A DNA stretch of 44,457 nt from Bordetella parapertussis (GTDB lineage: Bacteria; Pseudomonadota; Gammaproteobacteria; Burkholderiales; SG8-39), in contig CAMAXP010000038.1 of the NCBI GenBank assembly GCA_945862265.1, positions 1 through 44,457 on the forward strand, written 5' to 3'. The translations under genes and the position numbers were made by a program. The first letter of the stretch is position 1. The number at the start of each line of letters is the position of its first letter. A model generated the notes under the pieces. It made no database searches. It was not told the DNA's origin and worked only from the letters and a program-made list of their open reading frames with translations. Below, piece after piece: positions 6,650-14,428 of the stretch.

Positions 6650-7894
6650 ATGCGCGTCCTGATCATCGACGACGACGAGGACCTGAGGAACCTGCTCGCG
6701 CACTACCTCAAGCAGCAGTGGCCGCATGCCGAAGTCGAGGAGTTCGACCCGCTGGTGCGGGACCTGCCCGGCGACGACTTCGCGCTGGCCAGCTACGACG
6801 TCATGATCCTCGACTACATGCTCGGCCGCGGCGACGGCCTGGAGTGGCTGCGCGAGTTCAAGGCGCGCATCCACTGCCCGCCGATTGTCTTCCTGACGGG
6901 CGCGGGCAACGAGGTGATCGCGGTCAAGGCGATGAAATTCGGCGCCGACGACTACCTGCGCAAGCAGGAGCTCACGCGCGAGCGCCTGCTCAACTCCATC
7001 CGCGATGTCACCCAGAACAAGATCGAGCGCACGGTCACGCCGGAGGTGGCCGCCCGCCTCGAAGGCCAGACCCTCGGCGCGCGCATCCAGGTGCCGGGCA
7101 TCCGCATCCTCCACATGATCGGCGAAGGCGGCATGTCGCGCGTGTACCTCGCTTCGAGCGAGTCCGACGACGAGCCGCTGGTGGTCAAGATCCTGCGCAG
7201 CGAGGTCACCGAAGACAAGAACTCCCTGGAACGGTTCCTCGAGGAGTACTCGCTGATCGAGCGCATCAGCAGCCCCCACGTCGCGCGCATCCACGGGCAC
7301 GGCCTGTCGGAAGGGCATGCCTACCTGGTCATGGAGTTCTTCGACGGCGGCGACCTCAGCCAGCGCCTCGACGGCAAGCCCATGCAGCCCGACGCCGCGC
7401 TCAAGATCTTCCGCGAGCTGATGTTTGCCCTGGGCGACATCCACGAGACGGGGGTGCTCCACCGCGACCTCAAGCCCCAGAACCTGATGTTCAGGAAGGA
7501 CGGCAGCCTGGCGATCGTGGATTTCGGCATCGCCAAGCACATCGACGCGGTCGATCGCACCAATCACGGCGAGATCCTCGGCACGCCGCGCTACATGAGC
7601 CCGGAGCAGGTGCAGGGCCGCGCGCTGGACCTGCGGACCGACATCTACAGCGCCGGTGTCCTGCTGTTCCAGATGCTCACCGGCGAGCACCTCTTCAACG
7701 GGGTCTCGGCGGTGGAAGTCGCTTTGCACCACATCAAAACTCCGCCGCCCGCGCTGCCCGAGGGGCTGGACAGGTACCAGCGGCTGGTCGACAAGCTGGT
7801 GGAAAAGGACCGCGACGCGCGGTTCAGGAACGCCGACGAAGTGCTCGGGTACCTGTCGAGGAAGTTCTACCAGGCGGAAGCCGAACTGCTCTGA
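6650..7894 (+). CDS. Response regulator fused to a Ser/Thr protein kinase
   Basis: The 414-residue protein joins a receiver domain (residues 1-120; phospho-acceptor D55 in MILDYMLG) to a Hanks-type kinase domain (about 150-405). Kinase landmarks are complete: glycine loop GEGGMSRVY (158-166), ATP lysine K180, HRDLKPQN (271-278, catalytic D273), DFG (291-293), GTPRYMSPEQ activation segment and D331. It should therefore be an active soluble kinase gated by aspartyl phosphorylation. The receiver has Gln instead of Pro after K105, a small deviation. ATG 6650 has a GGGAAGG ribosome site and lies one base after the cyclase stop; longer in-frame starts would run inside the cyclase gene. The kinase target is unknown. 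Confidence 0.93.
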   Translation: MRVLIIDDDEDLRNLLAHYLKQQWPHAEVEEFDPLVRDLPGDDFALASYDVMILDYMLGRGDGLEWLREFKARIHCPPIVFLTGAGNEVIAVKAMKFGADDYLRKQELTRERLLNSIRDVTQNKIERTVTPEVAARLEGQTLGARIQVPGIRILHMIGEGGMSRVYLASSESDDEPLVVKILRSEVTEDKNSLERFLEEYSLIERISSPHVARIHGHGLSEGHAYLVMEFFDGGDLSQRLDGKPMQPDAALKIFRELMFALGDIHETGVLHRDLKPQNLMFRKDGSLAIVDFGIAKHIDAVDRTNHGEILGTPRYMSPEQVQGRALDLRTDIYSAGVLLFQMLTGEHLFNGVSAVEVALHHIKTPPPALPEGLDRYQRLVDKLVEKDRDARFRNADEVLGYLSRKFYQAEAELL

Positions 7895-7910
7895 CCCGCA
7901 GAGGGGTCAG
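7891..7910. terminator. Hairpin between convergent signalling operons
   Basis: A 7-bp stem, CTGACCC (7891-7897) with GGGTCAG (7904-7910), and a 6-base loop overlap both stop codons. The symmetry would serve both directions. There is no T-tract on either side, so efficient intrinsic termination is doubtful. Confidence 0.35.
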
Positions 7911-8296
7911 GGCAGGGTGGCCCAGATGCCCCTGAGCTGCTCGGGCAGGTCCTTGGGCGAAAACGGCTTCGAGATGATCCCCGCCGCGCCGAGGGCTGCG
8001 AGCTCTGCGTGGTCCTTCACCGTTGCCTTGGCCGTGATGAAGACCACCGGAAATCCCGCCGTCTCGGGCTGCTCCCGCATTGTCTTCAGAAGTGTAGGCC
8101 CGTCCATGCCGGGCATCATCCAGTCGAGCATGACGAGGTCGGGCTGGAAGGCCTTGATCCCCTCGATCGCCTTGAGCGGGTCGCTCTCGACCATGACCGT
8201 CATCTTGCCGATGCGCTCGAGCGACATGCGCACGATGCGCTGGATGTCCTCGTCGTCCTCGGCATAGAAGATTTTTTCGAGTGGTTTGGCGGGCAT
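7907..8296 (-). CDS. Single-domain CheY-like response regulator
   Basis: This is a 129-residue receiver domain with no output domain. The acidic pocket E13/D14/D15, phospho-acceptor D58 in MLDWMMPGMDG, T88 and K110 in SKPF are all in place. It starts 19 bases after the stop of the sensor kinase gene, with GGAGA before the ATG, so the two are co-transcribed. Since the kinase has no receiver of its own, this protein is the natural first acceptor and could pass phosphate on to the Hpt protein encoded on the opposite strand. It ends 12 bases from the convergent receiver-kinase gene. It could instead act directly on a protein partner, like CheY. Confidence 0.93.
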   Translation of the reverse strand: MPAKPLEKIFYAEDDEDIQRIVRMSLERIGKMTVMVESDPLKAIEGIKAFQPDLVMLDWMMPGMDGPTLLKTMREQPETAGFPVVFITAKATVKDHAELAALGAAGIISKPFSPKDLPEQLRGIWATLP

Positions 8297-8315
8297 GCGG
8301 GTCTCCGGGGCCGGC

Positions 8316-10103
8316 TCAGCCGGGATTGTGGATGGGCAATTCGAACCAGAAGGTGGTCCCGCCGCCTTCGCGATCGCTGAAGCCTATGGTGCCATCCATG
8401 AGTTCGATGAGGCGCTTGCAGATCGCAAGGCCGAGGCCCGTGCCGCCCTTGGCGCGGGTGTCGGCCGAATCCGCCTGGGCGAAGCGCCCGAAGATGCGGT
8501 TGCGGAAAGCCTCGGGAATGCCGGTGCCGCGGTCGCTGACGGTGATCACCACCACGCGCGGGTTGGCCTGGCGCAGCCCGATTTCGACGCTGCCCCCGGC
8601 CGGCGAGAATTTCGCCGAGTTGGAGATCAGGTTCGTCATGACCTGCAGGAGGCGCTTGTGGTCGGCGTTGACGGTGATGCTCGATCCGAGGCCGGTCGCG
8701 GTGAGTTTTACGTTGTAGCGGTCGGCAAACCCCTGGTTCAGCTTGACCGACTCGCTGACCAGCGTATCTAGCGACATGGGCTCGGAGTACAGCGAGAGCT
8801 TGCCCGAGTCGATCTTCTCGATGTCGAGGATGTCGTTGATGAGGTCCAGCAGGCGCTGGCCGTTGCGCTCGGCGACTTCAGTGAGCTCGGCCTGGTCCTT
8901 GTTGAGGTCCCCGACCACCCCTGCATTGACGAGTTGCAGCGATCCGATGATCGATGTGAGGGGCGTGCGCAGCTCATGCGAGAGGGTGGAGGTGAACTCC
9001 TGCTTCAGGCGGTCGGCCTCGAGCTGCTGGGTGATGTCGCGGCCCTGGGCGATGATCGAGATGATGCTGCCGTCGGGGTTGACCAGCGGTGTCACGGTCC
9101 ACTCGCAGACGAGCTCGATGCCGTCGCGGCGCGGGTTGCTGATGCGCAGTCCGGCCATGGATTCGCGGGTGCTGAGGAGCTCGCGCCATTTTTCGTCGAA
9201 CTCGGCGTGATTCGCGGGGAGCACGAGCAGCTTGATCGAGGCGCCCGTCTCCACGAGTTCCGAGGCCGGGTAGCCGAAGAGGTTCTCGGCCTCGCGGTTC
9301 ACGTCCTTGATGCGTCCCTCGGCATCGAGTTCGAGCACCGCGATCGGCGAGCGCTCGGCAAAGAGCTCCAGCTTCCTGCCCGAAGCCTCGACCTGGCGGC
9401 GCACTTCCTCGAGCTCGATCAGCTGCCGCTCGAGCCGCTGGTTGAGCTCGGTGTAGTCCTCCGTCAGGCGCCCGTAGGACACCCTTAACCGGTAGCCGGA
9501 GACGAACACCTGGTTCATCCGGTAGGCCACGGCGACGTTGAGCGCAAAGAAGAGCGGCATCATGAACGACAGCTCGGTGAAAAGGCGCGAGCCGAAGGTG
9601 ATCAGGACGACCTCGAAAGGGAACATGACGCCGGCGGCGTAAAGCGCATAGACCCACCAGACGGCCGCGAACAAGGGTAGGCCACCCGCGGACATGCCTG
9701 CCAATACAAAGGCGAGGAACACCTGCTGCTCGTCCGTGTGGCCCGGGAAGAAGACGGCCCCCGCGAAGCCCCAGGTCACGCCGCTGCCGAGCGCGCCGAT
9801 CGCGAAGCGCCGCAACCAGATGTCGGGCGCGGTGTCGCGGTTCTGGGCGTGCTTGTAGGCGAATACGAGGCCGAGGCGGGCGCCGCAGACGAAGACCGTC
9901 AGCATGCCCCAGAACACCACCAACTCGCCGATCTTGGCCGACGAATACAACTCGAAGGCGAGGACCGCGCCTATGACCAGGGTCACAGCGATGCCTAGTG
10001 GCGCCTGGCGATAGAGGGTTTCGACCTGGTCGGCCAGCACGCGCACGCGATCGGAGCGATCACGCTGGTTGTCGGTCGGGGAGGTCAGGGCGGGGGCAGC
10101 CAT
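8316..10103 (-). CDS. Membrane-bound PAS sensor histidine kinase
   Basis: The 595-residue protein has an N-terminal membrane region with about six hydrophobic helices (residues 35-200). A short coiled coil (210-245) leads to a PAS domain with PAC extension (about 246-360). Next come a HisKA domain with the phospho-histidine H376 in LSHELRTPL and a HATPase domain (N-box N491-N495, DRGTGIP 524-530, GGTGLGLA 553-560). All catalytic boxes are intact. The transmembrane part resembles no specific ligand sensor I recognise. The gene starts 30 bases after the lexA stop on the same strand and is followed by the single receiver, so lexA, kinase and receiver may form one transcript. Confidence 0.93.
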   Translation of the reverse strand: MAAPALTSPTDNQRDRSDRVRVLADQVETLYRQAPLGIAVTLVIGAVLAFELYSSAKIGELVVFWGMLTVFVCGARLGLVFAYKHAQNRDTAPDIWLRRFAIGALGSGVTWGFAGAVFFPGHTDEQQVFLAFVLAGMSAGGLPLFAAVWWVYALYAAGVMFPFEVVLITFGSRLFTELSFMMPLFFALNVAVAYRMNQVFVSGYRLRVSYGRLTEDYTELNQRLERQLIELEEVRRQVEASGRKLELFAERSPIAVLELDAEGRIKDVNREAENLFGYPASELVETGASIKLLVLPANHAEFDEKWRELLSTRESMAGLRISNPRRDGIELVCEWTVTPLVNPDGSIISIIAQGRDITQQLEADRLKQEFTSTLSHELRTPLTSIIGSLQLVNAGVVGDLNKDQAELTEVAERNGQRLLDLINDILDIEKIDSGKLSLYSEPMSLDTLVSESVKLNQGFADRYNVKLTATGLGSSITVNADHKRLLQVMTNLISNSAKFSPAGGSVEIGLRQANPRVVVITVSDRGTGIPEAFRNRIFGRFAQADSADTRAKGGTGLGLAICKRLIELMDGTIGFSDREGGGTTFWFELPIHNPG

Positions 10104-10133
10104 GCTGCCTAAATTATATAGAGGGAACGGCCC

Positions 10134-10763
10134 CTAGAGCGAACGAGAGTTGCGAATAACGCCGACCGCAATGCCTTCGATCTCGAGGTCGTCGGTGCGC
10201 AGGTCGACTTCGATCGGCTCGAAATCGGGGTTCTCGGGCATCAGCTGCACGACGTTGCCGCGCTTGCGCAGGCGCTTCACGGTGACCTCGTCGGCGATGC
10301 GCGCGACCACCACCTGCCCGGTGCGCGCCTCGTTGGTCTTGTGCACTGCCAGGAGGTCGCCGTCGAGGATGCCGATGTCGCGCATCGACAGGCCCTTGAC
10401 CTTGAGGAGGTAGTCGGCCCTCGGGGTGAACATGTTCGGGTCCACCTGCAGGCGACCCTGCAGGTTTTCCTCGGCGAGGATCGGCGCGCCGGCGGCCACC
10501 TGGCCGACGATCGGCAGGTCCATGAGGCGCCCGGGGCGGGCCGGTGAGTGCGAGTCGTTGACGCGGATGCCGCGCGAGGCCCCGGAAAGGATGTTGATCG
10601 CGCCTTTTTTCTCCAGCGCGCGCAGGTGCTGCTCGGCCGCGTTGACGGAGCGGAATCCCATGCGCTCGGCGATTTCGGCGCGCGTGGGCGGAAAGCCGGA
10701 GACTTCGGTGAGTTCGCGGATGAGCTGGAGGATCTCGGACTGGCGCTCGGTCAGGGCTTCCAT
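10134..10763 (-). CDS. lexA: LexA repressor, SOS regulator
   Basis: LexA represses DNA-damage genes and cleaves itself when bound to RecA filaments. The 209-residue protein has a winged-helix DNA-binding domain (residues 1-70, with [20 protein letters not shown] as recognition region), the cleavage site A91-G92, catalytic Ser126 and Lys163. These match E. coli A84-G85, S119 and K156 with a shift of 7. The start has AGGGGA 6 bases before the ATG. It is transcribed from a strong promoter overlapped by an SOS-type operator, which implies autoregulation. The closeness of a histidine kinase gene downstream is unusual; lexA is more often followed by an SOS gene such as sulA or imuA. Confidence 0.97.
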   Translation of the reverse strand: MEALTERQSEILQLIRELTEVSGFPPTRAEIAERMGFRSVNAAEQHLRALEKKGAINILSGASRGIRVNDSHSPARPGRLMDLPIVGQVAAGAPILAEENLQGRLQVDPNMFTPRADYLLKVKGLSMRDIGILDGDLLAVHKTNEARTGQVVVARIADEVTVKRLRKRGNVVQLMPENPDFEPIEVDLRTDDLEIEGIAVGVIRNSRSL

Positions 10764-10788
10764 GGTGTTCCCCTACTGTGCCTTTTAA

Positions 10789-10808
10789 CAGTGTAATTAT
10801 ATCCAGTA
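10789..10808 (-). promoter_or_regulatory. LexA operator (SOS box) of lexA
   Basis: The reverse strand agrees with the enterobacterial consensus TACTGTATATATATACAGTA at 15 of 20 positions. Departures include CTGG for CTGT and ACAC for ACAG. It covers the -10 hexamer, which is the expected place for repression. It lies 26 bases before the lexA start. Confidence 0.75.
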
Positions 10809-10824
10809 CTCTCCGAAATGTAAA
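10796..10824 (-). promoter_or_regulatory. Sigma-70 promoter of lexA
   Basis: On the reverse strand TTTACA (10824-10819) is separated by exactly 17 bases from a perfect TATAAT (10801-10796). The -10 hexamer lies within the SOS-type operator. The leader would be about 25-30 bases. Confidence 0.8.
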
Positions 10825-10846
10825 TCGGACTACAAATCCCCCCGCT

Positions 10847-11587
10847 TCAGGCCTGCCGCATGCCATCGAAGAGCCGACCCGGCGCATTCCGGCTCGCACG
10901 CGCGCCGATCATCTTGAGCGCGGCCCACAGCGACGCCTGGTTCGAGGTCACCACCGGCTTGCCGAGCGTCTTTTCCATCGCGTCGATCCGGTCCATGGTG
11001 AGGAGCTGCGTGCAGCTGATGAATACGCTGTCGCAGCCCTCGATCTCCTTGGCGTGGCGCAGGATCACCGCCTCGACCTCCGCGGTGGAAATCTTGGCGA
11101 TGTCGCGCGTGTCGTAGCAGTCGAACGAGTCGGTGCCGCCGAGTTCGTAGCCGTAGTGCTCGAGCAGGGCCACCTCCTGGGCGGCGACGTCGGCGATGTA
11201 CGGCGTAAGCATGAACACGCGCTTCGCCCCCACGGCCTGCAGGCCCATCAGGATCGCGCTCGACGTGGTGACCGCCTTGATCCCCACGCCGTCGGTGATC
11301 CGCTGGGCAATCTCGCCTTCACGGCCGGGGCCCGACACGAAGCTGCCGCTGGTGCAGCCGTAGATGATGATCTCGGGCTTCGGGAAACACATTGCCAGGT
11401 CACGCACGGCCTGGTCGACCGAGTTGATCATCTCGAGCAGCGATTCCTTGGTGACCGCCGGGGTGGGGCGGGAGAGCCGGTTCACGTTCATCGCGATGCC
11501 GTCGGCGAGGTACATCGCGAGTTCGCGTTCCATCGCGACGTTGCCGGGCGGCACTACCAGCCCGATGCGGGTGACGTTGTTGTCCAT
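10847..11587 (-). CDS. Maleate isomerase / Asp-Glu racemase family protein
   Basis: This 246-residue protein belongs to the Asp/Glu racemase superfamily that includes maleate cis-trans isomerase and arylmalonate decarboxylase. Both nucleophilic cysteines are present: C78 in IIYGCTSGSF and C192 in FISCTQL. Two cysteines argue for a maleate isomerase or racemase and against arylmalonate decarboxylase, which keeps only one. An early VVPPGN motif fits carboxylate binding in this group. AAGGA precedes the ATG by 8 bases. It is the last gene of the hyuBA-Bug-hydratase-Bug operon, 15 bases after the preceding Bug gene, so it probably works on a dicarboxylate made or taken up by that operon. The exact reaction is unproven. 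Confidence 0.82.
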   Translation of the reverse strand: MDNNVTRIGLVVPPGNVAMERELAMYLADGIAMNVNRLSRPTPAVTKESLLEMINSVDQAVRDLAMCFPKPEIIIYGCTSGSFVSGPGREGEIAQRITDGVGIKAVTTSSAILMGLQAVGAKRVFMLTPYIADVAAQEVALLEHYGYELGGTDSFDCYDTRDIAKISTAEVEAVILRHAKEIEGCDSVFISCTQLLTMDRIDAMEKTLGKPVVTSNQASLWAALKMIGARASRNAPGRLFDGMRQA

Positions 11588-11602
11588 GCCTGGCTTCCTT
11601 TG

Positions 11603-12577
11603 CTATTCGATGCTGATCGAGGCCTTCGCCGCGACCGCCTTCCAGCGCTCGAGGTCGGCCTTGATGAAGGCGAGGAACTCGGCCGAGCCGATGGCGCGCG
11701 GGTCGGCGCCCAGTTCCTTGAAACGCTGCACTACATCCGGCCGGGCCGCGGACTTGAGCACTGCGCGCTGCAGCCGGTCGATGATCGCCGGCGGGGTGCC
11801 GGTGGGCGCGAGGATCCCCGTGAAGGACGCGGCTTCCACGCCGTCGTAACCGAGCTCCTTGAGCGTGGGCGCCTCGGGCAGGACCGACGAGCGCGTGGAG
11901 GTCATCACCGCGAGGATGCGCAGCTTCCCGGAGCGCACATGGCTCATCGAGGAGGCGATCTGGTCGACCATCGTGGGCACCTGGCCCGCGAGCAGGTCCG
12001 ACAGCGCCTGCCCGCTGCCCTTGTAGGGGATGTGCAGGAACTTCACCCCGGTCACCGACTGCAGCAGTTCGATGCCCAGGTGGTTGGAGGTGCCCAGCCC
12101 CGCCGAGGCCATGCCTAGCGTGCCGGGCTTGTCTTTCGCCTGCGCGACGAGTTCTGCAAACGTCCTCGCGCTGCTGCCCGAGCCGACCACCACGGCCATC
12201 GGCGTCACGTTGATCAGCGCCACGGGCACGAAGTCGCGCAGCACGAGGTAGGGCAGGCTCTTGGCGACGGCCTCCATCGCCGTGAGCGACCCGCTCGAGC
12301 CGGCCAGCAGCGTGTAGCCGTCGGCAGGTGCCTTCGCAACTGCGGCGGCGCCGATGCGGCCGCCTGCGCCGACCCGGTTCTCGACCACCACCGGCTGGCC
12401 GAGGTCTTCCGACAGCGCCGTGGCCACGAGGCGCGACGAAATGTCCACGCTGCCGCCCGCGGCGAACGGGACGATGATGCGCAGCGGTTGTTTGGGGAAG
12501 TCCTGTGCGCCGGCCGCAGCAGGAAAAAGCGCGGCGAGCATAGCGAGCAGGGCGGCTACGAGGCGATGTGGTTTCAA
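11603..12577 (-). CDS. Bug/TctC family substrate-binding protein (2), TTG start
   Basis: This is a periplasmic binding protein of about 324 residues. Its signal peptide ends AAAGAQ and is followed by PKQPLRIIVPFAAGG, ENRVGAGGRIG, ADGYTLL, IPYKGSGQA and ILAPTGTPPAI, the usual Bug landmarks. The only ATG near the beginning lies inside the signal peptide. A TTG at 12577 gives the complete signal sequence (KPHRLVAALLAML) and has GGAG 8 bases upstream, so I take TTG as the start. It sits between the hydratase-like gene and the isomerase-like gene of the same operon. No TctAB permease is adjacent. Ligand unknown. Confidence 0.9.
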   Translation of the reverse strand: MKPHRLVAALLAMLAALFPAAAGAQDFPKQPLRIIVPFAAGGSVDISSRLVATALSEDLGQPVVVENRVGAGGRIGAAAVAKAPADGYTLLAGSSGSLTAMEAVAKSLPYLVLRDFVPVALINVTPMAVVVGSGSSARTFAELVAQAKDKPGTLGMASAGLGTSNHLGIELLQSVTGVKFLHIPYKGSGQALSDLLAGQVPTMVDQIASSMSHVRSGKLRILAVMTSTRSSVLPEAPTLKELGYDGVEAASFTGILAPTGTPPAIIDRLQRAVLKSAARPDVVQRFKELGADPRAIGSAEFLAFIKADLERWKAVAAKASISIE

Positions 12578-12612
12578 GGGCGTGTCTCCGGTTCTTGTTG
12601 GGGCGGCGCGAG

Positions 12613-13398
12613 TCAGCGCCCGGTGAAGCGGGGCGGGCGCTTCTGCGCGAATGCGTCCCGCCCTTCGTGGTAGTCCGCGCTTTCGAAGCACGCGTCGATC
12701 ATGGCTTGCGCGGCGCCCATGTTGCGCTGCCCGGGGTCGATCTCGAGCTCCAGGTAGGCGCGTTTGATCGCGGCGAGCGTCAAAGGTGCGTTCTCCGCGA
12801 CGGTACTCGCGTAGCGGGTGACGTGTGCCTCGAGCAGCACGGCCGGCACGACCTCATGGACCAGGCCCATCGCGTGGGCCTCGACCGCGTTGTAGCGCCG
12901 CGCGCTGAAGAACACGTCGCGCCCGCGCATCGGGCCGATGATGCGGTTGAGGCGGACCTGGCCTTCGTAGCCGTAGCCCAGCCCCAGCCGCCCGGCGGGC
13001 ACGGCGAAGGACGAATCCGCCGAACAGATGCGGATGTCACAACTCGTGGCGAAGTCGATGCCGCCGCCGATGCAGTACCCGCGAATCATCGCGATGGTCG
13101 GTTTCGGGCAGCGGTACACGGCGTCGTAAGCGTCCTCGCTCACCTGGTGGTAGCGGCGGTTGGCGGCCGGGTCCTTGCGCACGGCGCCGAAGGACGAGAT
13201 GTTGGAGCCCGCCGCGAAGGCGCGCTCGCCCGCGCCGGTGATGACCACGACGCGCACGGCGGGGTCGGTGGTAAACGCCTTCATGATCCCGGGCACGGCC
13301 TCGGACATCTCCATCGAAATGGCGTTATGCCGCGCAGGAGCGTTGAACACCAGCCAGCCGATGGCGCCGGTCGTGCGCGAAAGGATTTCGTCGGTCAT
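12613..13398 (-). CDS. Enoyl-CoA hydratase/isomerase (crotonase) family protein
   Basis: The 261-residue protein shows the crotonase fold signatures: NAPARHNAISMEM near the N-terminus, the oxyanion-hole pieces FAAGSNISSF and RGYCIGGGIDFATSCDIRI, and the LGLGYGYEG segment. Family members act on acyl-CoA thioesters by hydration, isomerisation or hydrolysis. The first catalytic Glu of true hydratases is not obvious, so the exact reaction is open. ATG 13398 lies 8 bases after the preceding Bug gene's stop, which fits tight operon coupling; a longer reading frame upstream runs inside that gene and is not used. The CoA enzyme suggests that the operon's substrate is processed as a thioester. Confidence 0.9.
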   Translation of the reverse strand: MTDEILSRTTGAIGWLVFNAPARHNAISMEMSEAVPGIMKAFTTDPAVRVVVITGAGERAFAAGSNISSFGAVRKDPAANRRYHQVSEDAYDAVYRCPKPTIAMIRGYCIGGGIDFATSCDIRICSADSSFAVPAGRLGLGYGYEGQVRLNRIIGPMRGRDVFFSARRYNAVEAHAMGLVHEVVPAVLLEAHVTRYASTVAENAPLTLAAIKRAYLELEIDPGQRNMGAAQAMIDACFESADYHEGRDAFAQKRPPRFTGR

Positions 13399-13406
13399 GC
13401 CCGTGC

Positions 13407-14411
13407 TCAGTCGACGCGCAGGCGCTGCGACTCGATCACCGCAGTCCACTTTTTGGTCTCGGCCGCAAAGAAGGCTTCGGCGCTGGCCGGGTCGCCCCGC
13501 ATCGGCGTGACGCCCTGTTCGGCCCACTTGGGCGCGAGCACGGCCGAATGCATGATCGTGCCGATGTCGGCGTTCAGCTTGTTGATGATTGGCGCGGGCA
13601 CGCCGCGCGGCGCAGCGATGGTGAACCAGGCCGTGAACTCGTAGCCGGGCAGGCCGGCCTCGAGCATCGTCGGCACGTTGGGCAGGCTCGGGGCGCGCTC
13701 CCGGCTCGTCACACCGAGCGCCCGCACCTTGCCGGAGCGCACCATGGCCACGGCGGTGGGCAGGTTCTCGAACATCGACTGGATCTGGCCGCCGACGAGG
13801 TCGGTCAGCGCCATCGAACTGCCCTTGTACGGCACATGCTTGATCTCGAGCTTGGACACCTGCTTGAAGAGCTCGCCCGCCATGTGCGTGGACGAGCCAT
13901 TGCCGGCCGAGCCGAAGAAGATCGTGCCGGGCTGCTGGGCGGCGAGGGTCATGTAGTCCTTCAGCGTCTGCGCGGCAAAGCCTGGATGCACGATCAGGAT
14001 GTTGGGCAGTTCGGCCAGCAGGTTGACCGCCTGCAGGTCCTTGGCCGGGTCGTAGCCGAGTTTGGGATAGATCTTGTAGGCGGCATGGATGCCGATGGTG
14101 CCGAAGAGCAGCGTGTAGCCGTCCGCCGGCGACTTGGCAACGGCCTCGGCGCCCAGGTTGCCGCCCGCGCCGCCGCGGTTCTCGACGATGACCGTCTGGT
14201 TGTAGGTTTTCGACAATTCCACGGCGATCGCGCGGCCCATGACGTCGGCCGAGCCGCCCGCTGCGAACGGCACTACGAGGCGGATCGGCTTGGTGGGATA
14301 GGCGGGGGCTTGCGCTTTCGCGGGCAGCGCGACGGCGCAGACCGTACACGCGACGGCGAGCAGCAGCGCCTTCAGGGGGCCTGCAGTCGGTCCAACGTTC
14401 TTGTGGCTCAT
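13407..14411 (-). CDS. Bug/TctC family substrate-binding protein (3)
   Basis: This 334-residue Bug protein has a signal peptide ending PAKAQA, then YPTKPIRLVVPFAAGG, ENRGGAGGNLG, ADGYTLLFG, VPYKGSSMA and AAPRGVPAPI. GGAGA stands 5 bases before the ATG. It is encoded 17 bases after hyuA and directly before the hydratase-like gene, in one reverse operon. It is the second of two Bug proteins in the operon, so the system may bind two related ligands, or one ligand with different affinity. No permease is nearby. Confidence 0.93.
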   Translation of the reverse strand: MSHKNVGPTAGPLKALLLAVACTVCAVALPAKAQAPAYPTKPIRLVVPFAAGGSADVMGRAIAVELSKTYNQTVIVENRGGAGGNLGAEAVAKSPADGYTLLFGTIGIHAAYKIYPKLGYDPAKDLQAVNLLAELPNILIVHPGFAAQTLKDYMTLAAQQPGTIFFGSAGNGSSTHMAGELFKQVSKLEIKHVPYKGSSMALTDLVGGQIQSMFENLPTAVAMVRSGKVRALGVTSRERAPSLPNVPTMLEAGLPGYEFTAWFTIAAPRGVPAPIINKLNADIGTIMHSAVLAPKWAEQGVTPMRGDPASAEAFFAAETKKWTAVIESQRLRVD

Positions 14412-14428
14412 GGGATTCTCCAGTTGGC

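Noticed and set aside
10104..10133. TATATAAT in the lexA-kinase gap as a separate kinase promoter
   Set aside because: No -35 element stands at a proper distance, and the transcript would begin about 3 bases before the ATG. Read-through from lexA is simpler.
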